Notes: generated from the sequence alone by a model not told the origin. Counted from the first letter of the stretch, positions 1-6,612 are shown. The stretch is DNA of 6,714 nucleotides from Saccharicrinis sp. UBA6048 (GCA_002429115.1 DIYS01000213.1:1-6714), one strand, 5' to 3'. A program made the numbers and translations.

Positions 1-72
1 ACGTTGATAGGCTGTAGGTGTAAGCGTGGTGACACGTGTAGCCGAGCAGTACTAATTACCCGAAGCTTTCAA
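1..72 (+). rRNA. 23S ribosomal RNA, 3' end (partial)
   Basis: This is the last part of a large-subunit rRNA gene that begins outside the window. The segment with GTTGATAGGCTGTAGGTGTA near the left edge, followed by GCCGAGCAGTACTAATTACC at about 41-60, is the conserved 3'-terminal region of bacterial 23S rRNA (compare AGTACTAATGAACCG in E. coli). The ATTACCCGA variant is the form I associate with Bacteroidota. The exact mature 3' end is uncertain by several bases. It probably lies near CTTTC at 66-70, just before a small AAGAGA-gttt-TCTCTT hairpin at 71-86. A 5S gene follows in the normal 23S-5S order. Confidence 0.93.
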
Positions 73-234
73 GAGAGTTTTCTCTTATGAGATACTTGAC
101 ATACACAGAGTTTGGTAGATATGATTTTGGTTTGCAGCTGATATGTTTAATTAGACTATCAGACAAATAGACATGAGACAATTAGAAGGTTCTAAAAGTC
201 AATAAGTCTAAGTTCTATAAGTCTAACACAATAT
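73..234 (+). other. 23S-5S internal transcribed spacer with short repeats
   Basis: No gene or tRNA is visible in this spacer. It contains a hairpin at 71-86 (6-bp arms, loop GTTT) and an inverted repeat TTAGAA-gg-TTCTAA at 182-195. ATAAGTCTAA occurs twice, at 202-211 and 217-226. TTAGAC at 151-156 is complementary to the GTCTAA inside both repeats, so the spacer RNA could fold back on itself. The inferred role is precursor processing between 23S and 5S. Confidence 0.6.
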
Positions 235-342
<108 letters not shown>

Positions 343-353
343 TTTTTTCAAAG

Positions 354-384
354 AAGAGTAATCGAATGATCGGTTACTCTTTTT
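354..384 (+). terminator. Rho-independent terminator after 5S rRNA
   Basis: The arms are AAGAGTAATCGA (354-365) and TCGGTTACTCTT (370-381). They form a 12-bp stem with one T-G wobble and a four-base loop, running into a T tract at 380-384. It sits 12 bases after the 5S gene and reads in the rRNA direction. The tract is followed by GCATTTAAT, a tail that recurs after other terminators in the window. Confidence 0.85.
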
Positions 385-403
385 GCATTTAATGGTATAT
401 GGT

Positions 404-454
404 TCTCCCACTGCGGGAGAGTAGCCCGATAACTATCGGGGGCCGCCTTTTTTT
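404..454 (+). pseudogene. Degraded duplicate of the 5S rRNA 3' tail with inserted palindrome
   Basis: ACTGCG plus GGAGAGTAG (410-424) matches the 5S gene (310-315 and 324-332) if an 8-base stretch is deleted. GCCGCC and seven T (442-454) match 336-348 exactly over 13 bases. Between these blocks the three 5S bases GTC are replaced by a 17-base segment. Most of it is an inverted repeat, CCCGAT-aact-ATCGGG (425-440). TCTCCC (404-409) can also pair with GGGAGA (415-420). The remnant lies about 106 bp after the matching part of the true 5S gene, close to one 5S length, and is followed by another terminator. It lacks the 5' half and the core loops, so it is not a working 5S gene. It could be a decayed tandem duplicate, or a structured terminator element that arose from one. 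Confidence 0.6.
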
Positions 455-458
455 AGAG

Positions 459-492
459 AAATCCGATATTCGAACAGAGTATCGGATTTTTT
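459..492 (+). terminator. Second terminator downstream of the rRNA operon
   Basis: A perfect 10-bp stem is formed by AAATCCGATA (459-468) and TATCGGATTT (480-489). The loop is 11 bases, and a T tract at 487-492 follows. It reads rightward and backs up the terminator at 354-384. The tail after the T tract, GCGTTTAATA, resembles the tail of the first terminator. Confidence 0.82.
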
Positions 493-555
493 GCGTTTAA
501 TACTTTATTTGATTCAATCTTAAAAGAAAGGCCTATCTATACGATAAGCCTTATC

Positions 556-586
556 AAGAAAGCCTCTAACGGCTTCTTATTTTTTT
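556..586 (+). terminator. Terminator hairpin between the rRNA operon and the convergent nitroreductase gene
   Basis: AAGAAAGCC (556-564) pairs with GGCTTCTT (571-578), with one bulged A and a six-base loop, followed on the plus strand by ATTTTTTT. The same hairpin lies 27 bases beyond the stop codon of the minus-strand nitroreductase gene. On that strand the bases after the stem (CTTGATAAGG) are a poor T tract, so termination there would be weaker. A short GATAA-gcc-TTATC repeat (543-555) adjoins it. Confidence 0.6.
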
Positions 587-612
587 AATCCTCTAATACT
601 CTTAAGCGAATA

Positions 613-1242
613 TTAAATTCGAACAAGAATTTGATCAATAGGTTTTCTAACTTTTGCAAGGTGTTGGTACTTATCGTTCTCAGAACGGTAACCAATCGTT
701 GCCATTACTACAGAGGTTAAGTTTTTATCTTTAAGGCCTAATATCTCATCAAATTGTCCTTTGTCAAAGCCCTCCATCGGACAAGCATCAATGCCTTCAA
801 CAGCACATGTTACTAATAATTGCCCTAAGGCTATATAAGTTTGTTTCGATATCCAGTTAATTTTATCTGATTCCGACATGCCTGCAATAAAGCCTTTCAT
901 CATGGCGTCATATTCCGATAAAGATTCTAATGGTATATTTCTGGTCTCTGAAATTAGTTTAAGAAAATCCTCAACATCCTTATTAGATAAGTCTGTGTGC
1001 GCTGCAAATAAAACAACATGCGACGCATCAGTTAACTGGGGCTGATTCCAGGCTGCCTCTTTAAGCTTTTTTCGTATTTCTTCATTTTCAATAAGTAATA
1101 TTGAAAAAGGTTGCAATCCAAAGGATGAAGGTGAAAGGTTGGTTGCTTCTATAAGTTTATTAACCTGATCATCTGAAAGTTTTTTTGTTGGATCAAATTG
1201 TTTTGTGGCATATCGCCAATTTAGTTTTTCTATTATATCCAT
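613..1242 (-). CDS. NfsB-type NAD(P)H-dependent nitroreductase family oxidoreductase
   Basis: This is a 209-residue flavoprotein of the nitroreductase family, predicted to be a cytoplasmic FMN-dependent oxidoreductase using NAD(P)H. Family members reduce nitroaromatics, quinones or flavins; the natural substrate here cannot be read from sequence. It resembles E. coli NfsB (217 residues) from the first residue (MDII), with Arg10 and Lys14 in the FMN phosphate-binding segment. SPSS (37-40) plus QP (44-45) follow, then LTDASHVVLFAA (70-81), PMEGFD (155-160) with the conserved Glu-Gly pair, and KVRKP (197-201) with the C-terminal Lys/Arg flavin contacts. The alignment to NfsB supports the ATG start. 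No Shine-Dalgarno site is visible, only an A-rich leader. The gene stands alone, convergent with the rRNA operon and divergent from the sensor kinase gene. The family assignment is firm; the physiological role is unknown. Confidence 0.93.
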   Translation of the reverse strand: MDIIEKLNWRYATKQFDPTKKLSDDQVNKLIEATNLSPSSFGLQPFSILLIENEEIRKKLKEAAWNQPQLTDASHVVLFAAHTDLSNKDVEDFLKLISETRNIPLESLSEYDAMMKGFIAGMSESDKINWISKQTYIALGQLLVTCAVEGIDACPMEGFDKGQFDEILGLKDKNLTSVVMATIGYRSENDKYQHLAKVRKPIDQILVRI

Positions 1243-1354
1243 CTATTAATTCTTTAGTTTCTTAAATCAACAACCGACTATGAGATTTGTTTGTAATAAA
1301 AACGATTTGTATTCGTAGTAAGATTCATTACTTTTAGGTAATAACTTTATTCGT
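1243..1354. promoter_or_regulatory. Divergent intergenic region between nitroreductase and sensor kinase genes
   Basis: This 112-bp spacer must hold the start signals for both flanking genes. I find no convincing TAnnTTTG element on either strand; the nearest is TTCGTTTG overlapping the proposed kinase start (1350-1357). Two overlapping inverted repeats lie near the kinase end: GTAA-gattca-TTAC (1318-1331) and ATTAC-ttttag-GTAAT (1327-1342). Each has a six-base spacer, so they could be a regulator site. This is a weak inference from symmetry only. Confidence 0.35.
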
Positions 1355-4300
1355 TTGTTTTTGCAAAAAACTAATCAAACATATCATGTCCTACTCATCT
1401 TTTTGTTGTGCACTGTATTTGCGACAAATAATTTTTCACAAGAGAAGTATTATACAAGTTATACAATATCTATTGACGATGGATTGTCGCAAAACTCAAT
1501 TAATTGCATTATTAAGGATAAAAATGGGTTTCTCTGGTTAGGTACCGAAGAGGGGCTTAACAGATACGATGGTCGTGGTGTTACAGTATTTTCATCCGAA
1601 GGTGCCGGTGAAGCAGGATTGCTTAATAACACTATCAACTGCTTACTTGCGGATGAAAAAAATGATTTAATATATGTTGGTACGAATGGAGGCGGACTGA
1701 GCATCTTTGATCAACGAACAGAGCGTTTCAATCACTTTGTATATGATGGTTGTGAAGGGTGTATTTCGTCTGGTTTTATTTACGATCTATGTTTTGATAA
1801 CGATAGTAATGTTGTCGTCGCATCATCCTATGGCATTAGTATCTTTAATGCTTCAGAGCAGAAGTTTGATAACTTCGAGGGGAGTGAGGATTATAATGGT
1901 GAATTCCCATATGTGGCCGCTACTTCAGTATTTGTTGATGAAGCCGGTGTAATTTGGGCTGGTACCTATGGTGAAGGTTTAGTCAAGCTCAATGCCAAAA
2001 ACCGGACTTACGAACAGTACTTTATATACTCTGGCAATGTTCAGGATCGGAATAGTAATGTCATTCAGAAAGTTAATAAGGGACTTGATGAAAATGCCAT
2101 TTGGTTAGCAACTGATGGTGGTTTATATGAATTCGATGCTACGCATGAGAAGTTTGGTTTGCTGTACTTGAAAGACACTAAGGTTAGTGGTTTTGAGAAG
2201 GATGGAGAAGGTGGAGTTTGGCTAAGTTGCGGCTTAGAAGGATTGATTCATGTATTGCAAGATGGTAGCAAAGAGACTTTTAAGAATGATCCGTTTGATC
2301 ACTATTCCTTAAAAGAGAATTATATCAGGTGTATAATGCTTGATGATAGAAAGCACTTATGGGTCGGAACAAAAAGTAGCGGGTGTATTCATTTGAATAT
2401 TCACAACAAGCAATTTGTTCATTATTATCAAACGAAGGATGGGAGAGGAATAAATGGAACAACTGTCTATGCTCTGAATAAGGATGAGGACAATAGAGTT
2501 TGGATTGGTACAATGAAAGGTTTATCAACCTGGAATGTGAAGAATAACTCAATTCATCACTATCATCCTTTTAGTTATAAGAAAGAGTTCTCAGTTTGGG
2601 CAATACATCATCAAGGTAATAATTTATGGATCGGAACGTCTGATGGACTTGTTAAGCACAACAAAGTCAGTAAGCAAAATACCATATTTTCGTATGTAGA
2701 TAAAGACAATGAGTCTTTACCTGATAACGAAGTATACGCGCTCGAAAATCACAATGATGATCTATGGATTGGAACTGCCTATGGTATTGCAAGATTAAAT
2801 TTAAAAACGCAAAAAGTAAAACGATATAAGTTTGTGAATGAAAATGGAATCCTTAGCAATGAAATGGTTTGGGATATTCATTCAGACAACAATAATCGGT
2901 TATGGATTACGACCCCATATGGGATTAATCTGTATAATAGTGAAAAGGATTCTCTTGAGTACTTATTTGACGATGGCTTCGACTCCTCTCTTCTAACAAG
3001 TTCAAGTGTTAATTCTGTTTGTGAAGATAGTAGAGGACGAATTTGGCTTGCTACTAATAAAGGAGTCTGCCTGTTAAATGACAAGCTTAATACCGTGATT
3101 AAAAGTTATGGCATCAAAGATGGTATGGCTAATTCGTATGTTTATCGGATATTTGAACATGATAATACTTTGTGGGTAAGTACAAATAATGGGATTGTTC
3201 GAATTGATCTTGATACAGACCTGATATTTAATTACGACGCTCGTGATGGTTTACAGAGTAATGAGTTTAATATAGCCGCCGATCAACTTGAAGATGGACG
3301 TTTGGTCTATGGAGGAATTAAAGGCGTAAGTGTTTTTCATCCTGATAGTATTAAACAATCAAAATATATACCCCCAATTTACTTTACTTCTTTGGAGATG
3401 TATGGAAAGCCGGTTTCGGCAAAGGATACGGTAGATGTTAAAAAGGTAATTGTTCAAAACTCGATGATCCATGAAAAACAATTACATTTTAAACCCAATG
3501 AACGTTTCTTCACAGTGAGCTTTGCAGCTTTGGATTACCAGGATCCATCACAGATAGAATATTTTTATCGGATGTTGCCTAACTCAAAGGAATGGATTCC
3601 TCTTAAAAGCAAAAGAGATATCACCTTTATTGATTTAAGTTCTGGCAAATATCTCCTTCAGGTTCGTTCAACAAATGCAGAAGGCTATTTATGTAACAAC
3701 ATCAAGAGTTTAAATATCACAATTGAACCTCCACTCTGGAAAAAAGCCTGGTTTATTAGTGTTCTGGTTTTTGTAATAACTTTACTCGTATACATTTTAG
3801 GAAGATTATATTACCTGAAAGTTCAACGTGACAAAGATATTCTGGAGAAAAGGGTCAGACTGAGAACGAAAGAAATTCAATTGCAACGGAATATTGCGCA
3901 TCGTCAACGCGATGAAATCGCCCGCCAGAAAGAAGAATTGGAAACTTTCACAAAAAATCTGGAGGAGCTTGTCAATTTAAGAACCGAAGAGTTGATGCAC
4001 GCAAAAGAAGCTGCGGAGGAGTCCGATCGGTTAAAATCAGCATTTTTATCAAATATGAGCCATGAGATAAGAACTCCAATGAATGCTATTATGGGATTTT
4101 CTGAGTTGCTTCTGGATGACTCGTTTGATAATGATGAGAAAACTAATTTTGCACATCTTATAAGAACAAACGGCGATAACTTGCTTCATCTTTTAAATGA
4201 TATTATTGATATTTCAATGATTGAATCAGGTCAATTAAAAGTTTCAAAATCAAATATTGATGCGTGCCAGATAGTAACTGAGGTATTTGAAACGTTCAAA

Positions 4301-4726
4301 ACTTCAAAACTTCTGAGTGAAAAAGAAAATATTAGTTATGAATTAAGTTGTCCTGAAAAACAAATAATCGTTGTAAGTGATATTCACAGACTACGTCAGA
4401 TTTTGAATAATCTAATTAGCAATGCCATAAAATTTACAGCCAGTGGCTTTGTAAAAGTTTCTTTACGCTGTAACAATGACTTTGCTATTTTTAGTGTTGA
4501 GGATAGTGGAATAGGAATTAGCAAAGAGCATCAATCAAGAATATTTGATCGCTTCCTAAAACTCGAAAGTAATAACAAAGACCTGTATGCTGGCAATGGT
4601 TTAGGCCTGACGATAACTAAAAATCTTGTGGAACTGCTTAATGGCCAGATAGGACTTGAATCTGAGTTAGGCGCAGGAACCAGGTTTTACTTTTCTGTAC
4701 CACTAGTCAAAGATAAAATGTCTTAA
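1355..4726 (+). CDS. Two-propeller (Reg_prop/Y_Y_Y) transmembrane sensor histidine kinase, without receiver domain
   Basis: This 1123-residue sensor resembles the sensing half of Bacteroidota hybrid two-component systems. An N-terminal signal sequence (hydrophobic core about 12-23, possible cut after Ala23) directs it to the periplasm. Residues about 30-670 hold 14 blade motifs of the WLGT..GL form (first Trp at 61), enough for two seven-bladed propellers. A Y_Y_Y domain follows (about 710-790), then one membrane helix (about 799-815) and a charged coiled coil (820-890). The kinase core has His903 in HEIRTP, the N box with Asn1019 and Asn1023, the G1 box DSGIG (1050-1054), the F box IFDRF and the G2 box GNGLGL (1080-1085). 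All catalytic motifs are intact. The protein ends directly after the ATPase domain, with no receiver or AraC-type HTH domain, so it needs a separate partner that is not in this window. No in-frame ATG lies near the 5' end; TTG at 1355 or 1361 is the best start. The ligand is unknown; related sensors often bind glycans. Confidence 0.93.
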   Translation: MFLQKTNQTYHVLLIFLLCTVFATNNFSQEKYYTSYTISIDDGLSQNSINCIIKDKNGFLWLGTEEGLNRYDGRGVTVFSSEGAGEAGLLNNTINCLLADEKNDLIYVGTNGGGLSIFDQRTERFNHFVYDGCEGCISSGFIYDLCFDNDSNVVVASSYGISIFNASEQKFDNFEGSEDYNGEFPYVAATSVFVDEAGVIWAGTYGEGLVKLNAKNRTYEQYFIYSGNVQDRNSNVIQKVNKGLDENAIWLATDGGLYEFDATHEKFGLLYLKDTKVSGFEKDGEGGVWLSCGLEGLIHVLQDGSKETFKNDPFDHYSLKENYIRCIMLDDRKHLWVGTKSSGCIHLNIHNKQFVHYYQTKDGRGINGTTVYALNKDEDNRVWIGTMKGLSTWNVKNNSIHHYHPFSYKKEFSVWAIHHQGNNLWIGTSDGLVKHNKVSKQNTIFSYVDKDNESLPDNEVYALENHNDDLWIGTAYGIARLNLKTQKVKRYKFVNENGILSNEMVWDIHSDNNNRLWITTPYGINLYNSEKDSLEYLFDDGFDSSLLTSSSVNSVCEDSRGRIWLATNKGVCLLNDKLNTVIKSYGIKDGMANSYVYRIFEHDNTLWVSTNNGIVRIDLDTDLIFNYDARDGLQSNEFNIAADQLEDGRLVYGGIKGVSVFHPDSIKQSKYIPPIYFTSLEMYGKPVSAKDTVDVKKVIVQNSMIHEKQLHFKPNERFFTVSFAALDYQDPSQIEYFYRMLPNSKEWIPLKSKRDITFIDLSSGKYLLQVRSTNAEGYLCNNIKSLNITIEPPLWKKAWFISVLVFVITLLVYILGRLYYLKVQRDKDILEKRVRLRTKEIQLQRNIAHRQRDEIARQKEELETFTKNLEELVNLRTEELMHAKEAAEESDRLKSAFLSNMSHEIRTPMNAIMGFSELLLDDSFDNDEKTNFAHLIRTNGDNLLHLLNDIIDISMIESGQLKVSKSNIDACQIVTEVFETFKTSKLLSEKENISYELSCPEKQIIVVSDIHRLRQILNNLISNAIKFTASGFVKVSLRCNNDFAIFSVEDSGIGISKEHQSRIFDRFLKLESNNKDLYAGNGLGLTITKNLVELLNGQIGLESELGAGTRFYFSVPLVKDKMS

Positions 4727-5211
4727 TCAAAGTGAATCTCTGTTCCCGACTTAATTTCTCGCATCACAAAAGAACTCTGCACATTGCCCACATTATCCAC
4801 TGACGCCAGTTTGTTATAGATAAAATTGTGGTAAGTATCCATATTCTGAGTGATTACCTTTAATGTGTAATCAAACATTCCGGCTATATGATGGCATTCA
4901 ATAACCTCATTTAACTTGGCAATTTCCGATTCAAACTCACGTATAACATCATGAGAATGCTGTTTGAGGGAAACATTGCAAAAGGCAACCAGTTCTTTTC
5001 CAACTTTTTCTTTGTTTATGATGGCCACGTATTTCTCAATCACTCCTGTACGCTCAAGTCTTTTAATACGCTCAAAAACCGGAGTAGTCGATAGGTTTAG
5101 GTGATGAGCCAACTGTTTAGTGGTCATCTTGGCATTGTTTTGCAATAAACCAAGTAGCTTTTTATCGGTCTCATCAAGATTCGCTAAAGAAAATTTTTCT
5201 ATTGAACTCAT
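4723..5211 (-). CDS. Lrp/AsnC-family transcriptional regulator
   Basis: This 162-residue DNA-binding regulator has the usual Lrp/AsnC length. Residues 9-61 form the N-terminal winged helix-turn-helix, beginning LDETDKKLLGLLQ, with the recognition region at about 30-52 (LSTTPVFERIKRLE). A linker leads to the RAM domain (about 70-155), an alpha-beta fold that drives oligomerisation and binds amino acids. The G-x2-D-Y signature (Gly110, Asp113, Tyr114) sits where the ligand site forms in the family. The frame stays open to 5274, but the extra 21 residues are hydrophobic, AT-biased and run into the proposed operator. The ATG at 5211 gives the family's normal N-terminus and is preferred. The gene is divergent from a Cys/Met-type PLP enzyme, the layout expected of a local regulator that also controls itself. 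The effector may be methionine, cysteine or a related amino acid (inferred). The 3' end overlaps the stop codon of the kinase gene. Confidence 0.93.
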   Translation of the reverse strand: MSSIEKFSLANLDETDKKLLGLLQNNAKMTTKQLAHHLNLSTTPVFERIKRLERTGVIEKYVAIINKEKVGKELVAFCNVSLKQHSHDVIREFESEIAKLNEVIECHHIAGMFDYTLKVITQNMDTYHNFIYNKLASVDNVGNVQSSFVMREIKSGTEIHFD

Positions 5212-5236
5212 ATCTAATAACTCGATGTTGTTGATA

Positions 5237-5264
5237 ATTCTAATGAAATAGAATAAAATAGAAT
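5237..5264. repeat. AT-rich inverted and direct repeats upstream of the Lrp-family gene
   Basis: ATTCTA (5237-5242) and TAGAAT (5249-5254) form a perfect inverted repeat with a six-base spacer. AAATAGAAT then occurs twice with a 10-bp period (5246-5254 and 5256-5264), close to one helical turn. This lies in the leader of the regulator gene and next to the larger dyad at 5268-5295. It could be an extra contact site for an oligomeric Lrp-type protein. The region is very AT-rich, so chance symmetry is possible. Confidence 0.4.
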
Positions 5265-5267
5265 ATA

Positions 5268-5295
5268 TAACCAATATAAGATAATATACTGGTTA
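5268..5295. promoter_or_regulatory. Candidate Lrp/AsnC operator (28-bp dyad)
   Basis: The arms are TAACCAATATA (5268-5278) and TATACTGGTTA (5285-5295). They are reverse complements at 10 of 11 positions, with a six-base spacer AGATAA. The symmetry, AT-rich centre and place between a divergent regulator and its likely target fit an Lrp-family site. It covers the region about 18-45 bases upstream of the enzyme gene's -7 element. On the minus strand, TATATTGG (5271-5278) matches the Bacteroidota -7 element at all but one position, so the left arm may overlap the regulator's own promoter. The dyad is seen directly; binding is inferred. Confidence 0.6.
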
Positions 5296-5312
5296 AAAAA
5301 ACTGCATGTTTG

Positions 5313-5320
5313 TAAATTTG
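5313..5320 (+). promoter_or_regulatory. Bacteroidota-type -7 promoter element for the PLP enzyme gene
   Basis: TAAATTTG is a perfect match to the Bacteroidota -7 consensus TAnnTTTG. The matching -33 TTG element is poor (only CTGG near 5289-5292), which suggests a promoter that depends on an activator or is tightly controlled. Transcription would start near 5325, leaving a leader of about 13 bases. The A-rich stretch at 5323-5331 before the start codon fits the weak use of Shine-Dalgarno sites in this phylum. Confidence 0.55.
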
Positions 5321-5337
5321 TTAAAAAATAATTCGTG

Positions 5338-6612
5338 ATGAGTAAGAAGATGAAGCCAGAAAGTTTGATGATGTCACATGCATACGATGCACATGAGCAC
5401 CAAGGTGCGGTTAAATGTCCTATTTATCAGACATCTACATTTGCATTTAATAATTGTGAGGAAGGTAAGGCCTATTTTGAGTTAGCTTATGGATTAAGAG
5501 AAGCTAATGAAGGAGAAGAGATGGGAATGATTTATTCTCGCTTGAATCATCCGAATATGGACATTCTTGAAAAACGCCTTGCCTTATGGGACGAAGCTGA
5601 AGCAGGAGCCTTCTTTTCAAGTGGAATGGCGGCAATCTCTACTACAATACTTACGTTTGTTAAGCCTGGTGATGTATTGTTATTTTCACACCCTGTTTAC
5701 GGAGGTACTGATCACTTTATTCACCATGTATTGCCTCAATTTAATATTGGAGCAGTTGGCTTTGTAAAAGGTGAAAAGGAAGACGTAATTATCGAGCGTG
5801 TAGAAAAGGCTTACCCTGGTCGTAAACCTTCAATGGTATATGTAGAAACACCGGGTAATCCAACGAATTCGATTATTGATATCGAAATGGTATCAAGAAT
5901 TGCAAAATATTTCAGCACATCTGAAAAGAAATGTGTTTTAGCTGTTGATAATACTTTCCTGGGGCCGGTTTTCCAACATCCGTTATCTTTTGGAGCAGAC
6001 TTGGTAGTTTATTCTGCCACTAAATTTATTGGTGGTCATAGTGATGTAATTGCAGGAGCAATTACAGGTTCAGCAGATTTAGTGATGCAGGTTAAGGTAA
6101 TGCGTACATTCTTTGGTAGTCAGTTGGATCCGAACTCAAGCTGGTTATTGCAACGAAGTCTTGAAACGATCAAGGTTCGAATGGAAGCTCAGGCTAAAAG
6201 TGCCAAAGTTATTGCAGATTACCTGAAAGATCACCCAATGGTGGAAAAGATGCATTACCTGGGAATGTTGGAAGAAGGTAGTGAGATGAAGCAAATCTTT
6301 GAACGTCAGTGTTTATCTGCGGGTTCTATGATTGCATTTGATATTGTTGGAGGTGAGAAAGAGGCATTTATGTTTCTTGATAATCTTAAATTATTTAAAT
6401 TAGCTGTGAGTCTTGGTTCAACTGAAAGTTTGGCCGAGCATCCGGCAACAATGACACACGTTGATGTGTCGCCTGAAGATAGAGTTAAGCTTGGTATTTC
6501 TCCGTCTTTAGTTCGTTTGAGTATTGGACTTGAAGATCCACAGGATCTGATAGATCAGATAGAAAACGCCTTCGAAGTGGTTAAGAAGGCGAGTGGTTCA
6601 GCCATTTGTTAG
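5338..6612 (+). CDS. PLP-dependent Cys/Met metabolism enzyme (methionine gamma-lyase / cystathionine gamma-synthase type)
   Basis: This 424-residue cytoplasmic fold-type I PLP enzyme acts on sulfur amino acids. Tyr66 and Arg68 (YSR) contact the PLP phosphate of the neighbouring subunit and Tyr121 stacks on the cofactor ring. Asp204 (VDNT) binds the pyridine nitrogen, Lys229 (SATK) forms the Schiff base, and Arg393 (LVRLSIGLE) binds the substrate carboxylate. The C-terminal part, with VSLG..ESL..HPA.MTH, closely follows methionine gamma-lyase. However, the active-site Cys of that enzyme (Cys116 in Pseudomonas putida) corresponds to Gly123 in YGGT, as in cystathionine synthases and lyases. An unusual segment (about 45-64, AYGLREANEGEE) enlarges the loop before YSR. 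Elimination from methionine or homocysteine, cystathionine chemistry, or use of another amino acid all remain possible. GTG at 5335 is also in frame; ATG at 5338 is preferred. The divergent Lrp-type gene suggests amino-acid-responsive control. Confidence 0.9.
   Translation: MSKKMKPESLMMSHAYDAHEHQGAVKCPIYQTSTFAFNNCEEGKAYFELAYGLREANEGEEMGMIYSRLNHPNMDILEKRLALWDEAEAGAFFSSGMAAISTTILTFVKPGDVLLFSHPVYGGTDHFIHHVLPQFNIGAVGFVKGEKEDVIIERVEKAYPGRKPSMVYVETPGNPTNSIIDIEMVSRIAKYFSTSEKKCVLAVDNTFLGPVFQHPLSFGADLVVYSATKFIGGHSDVIAGAITGSADLVMQVKVMRTFFGSQLDPNSSWLLQRSLETIKVRMEAQAKSAKVIADYLKDHPMVEKMHYLGMLEEGSEMKQIFERQCLSAGSMIAFDIVGGEKEAFMFLDNLKLFKLAVSLGSTESLAEHPATMTHVDVSPEDRVKLGISPSLVRLSIGLEDPQDLIDQIENAFEVVKKASGSAIC

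Noticed and set aside
404..454. A second functional 5S rRNA gene
   Set aside because: Only the 3' tail is present, with a deletion and an insertion; the 5' half and the conserved core loops are missing.
1741..1770. CxxC pair in a propeller blade (CEGC) as a metal or redox site
   Set aside because: It is a single pair in a loop between blades with no further ligands nearby; a disulfide is possible but nothing supports a metal site.
1459..3084. Short open frames on both strands inside the kinase gene
   Set aside because: They lie wholly within a well-supported coding sequence, have no recognisable domains and look like by-products of its codon use.
5212..5274. Longer N-terminus for the Lrp-type regulator (start at 5274)
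   Set aside because: The extra 21 residues have no counterpart in the family, are low-complexity and hydrophobic, and would overlap the proposed operator.
5335..5337. GTG start for the PLP enzyme
   Set aside because: An ATG follows directly and is the likelier start; the difference is one residue.
5567..5767. Short plus-strand frame inside the PLP enzyme gene
   Set aside because: It is out of frame within a strongly conserved coding region and its translation resembles no known family.
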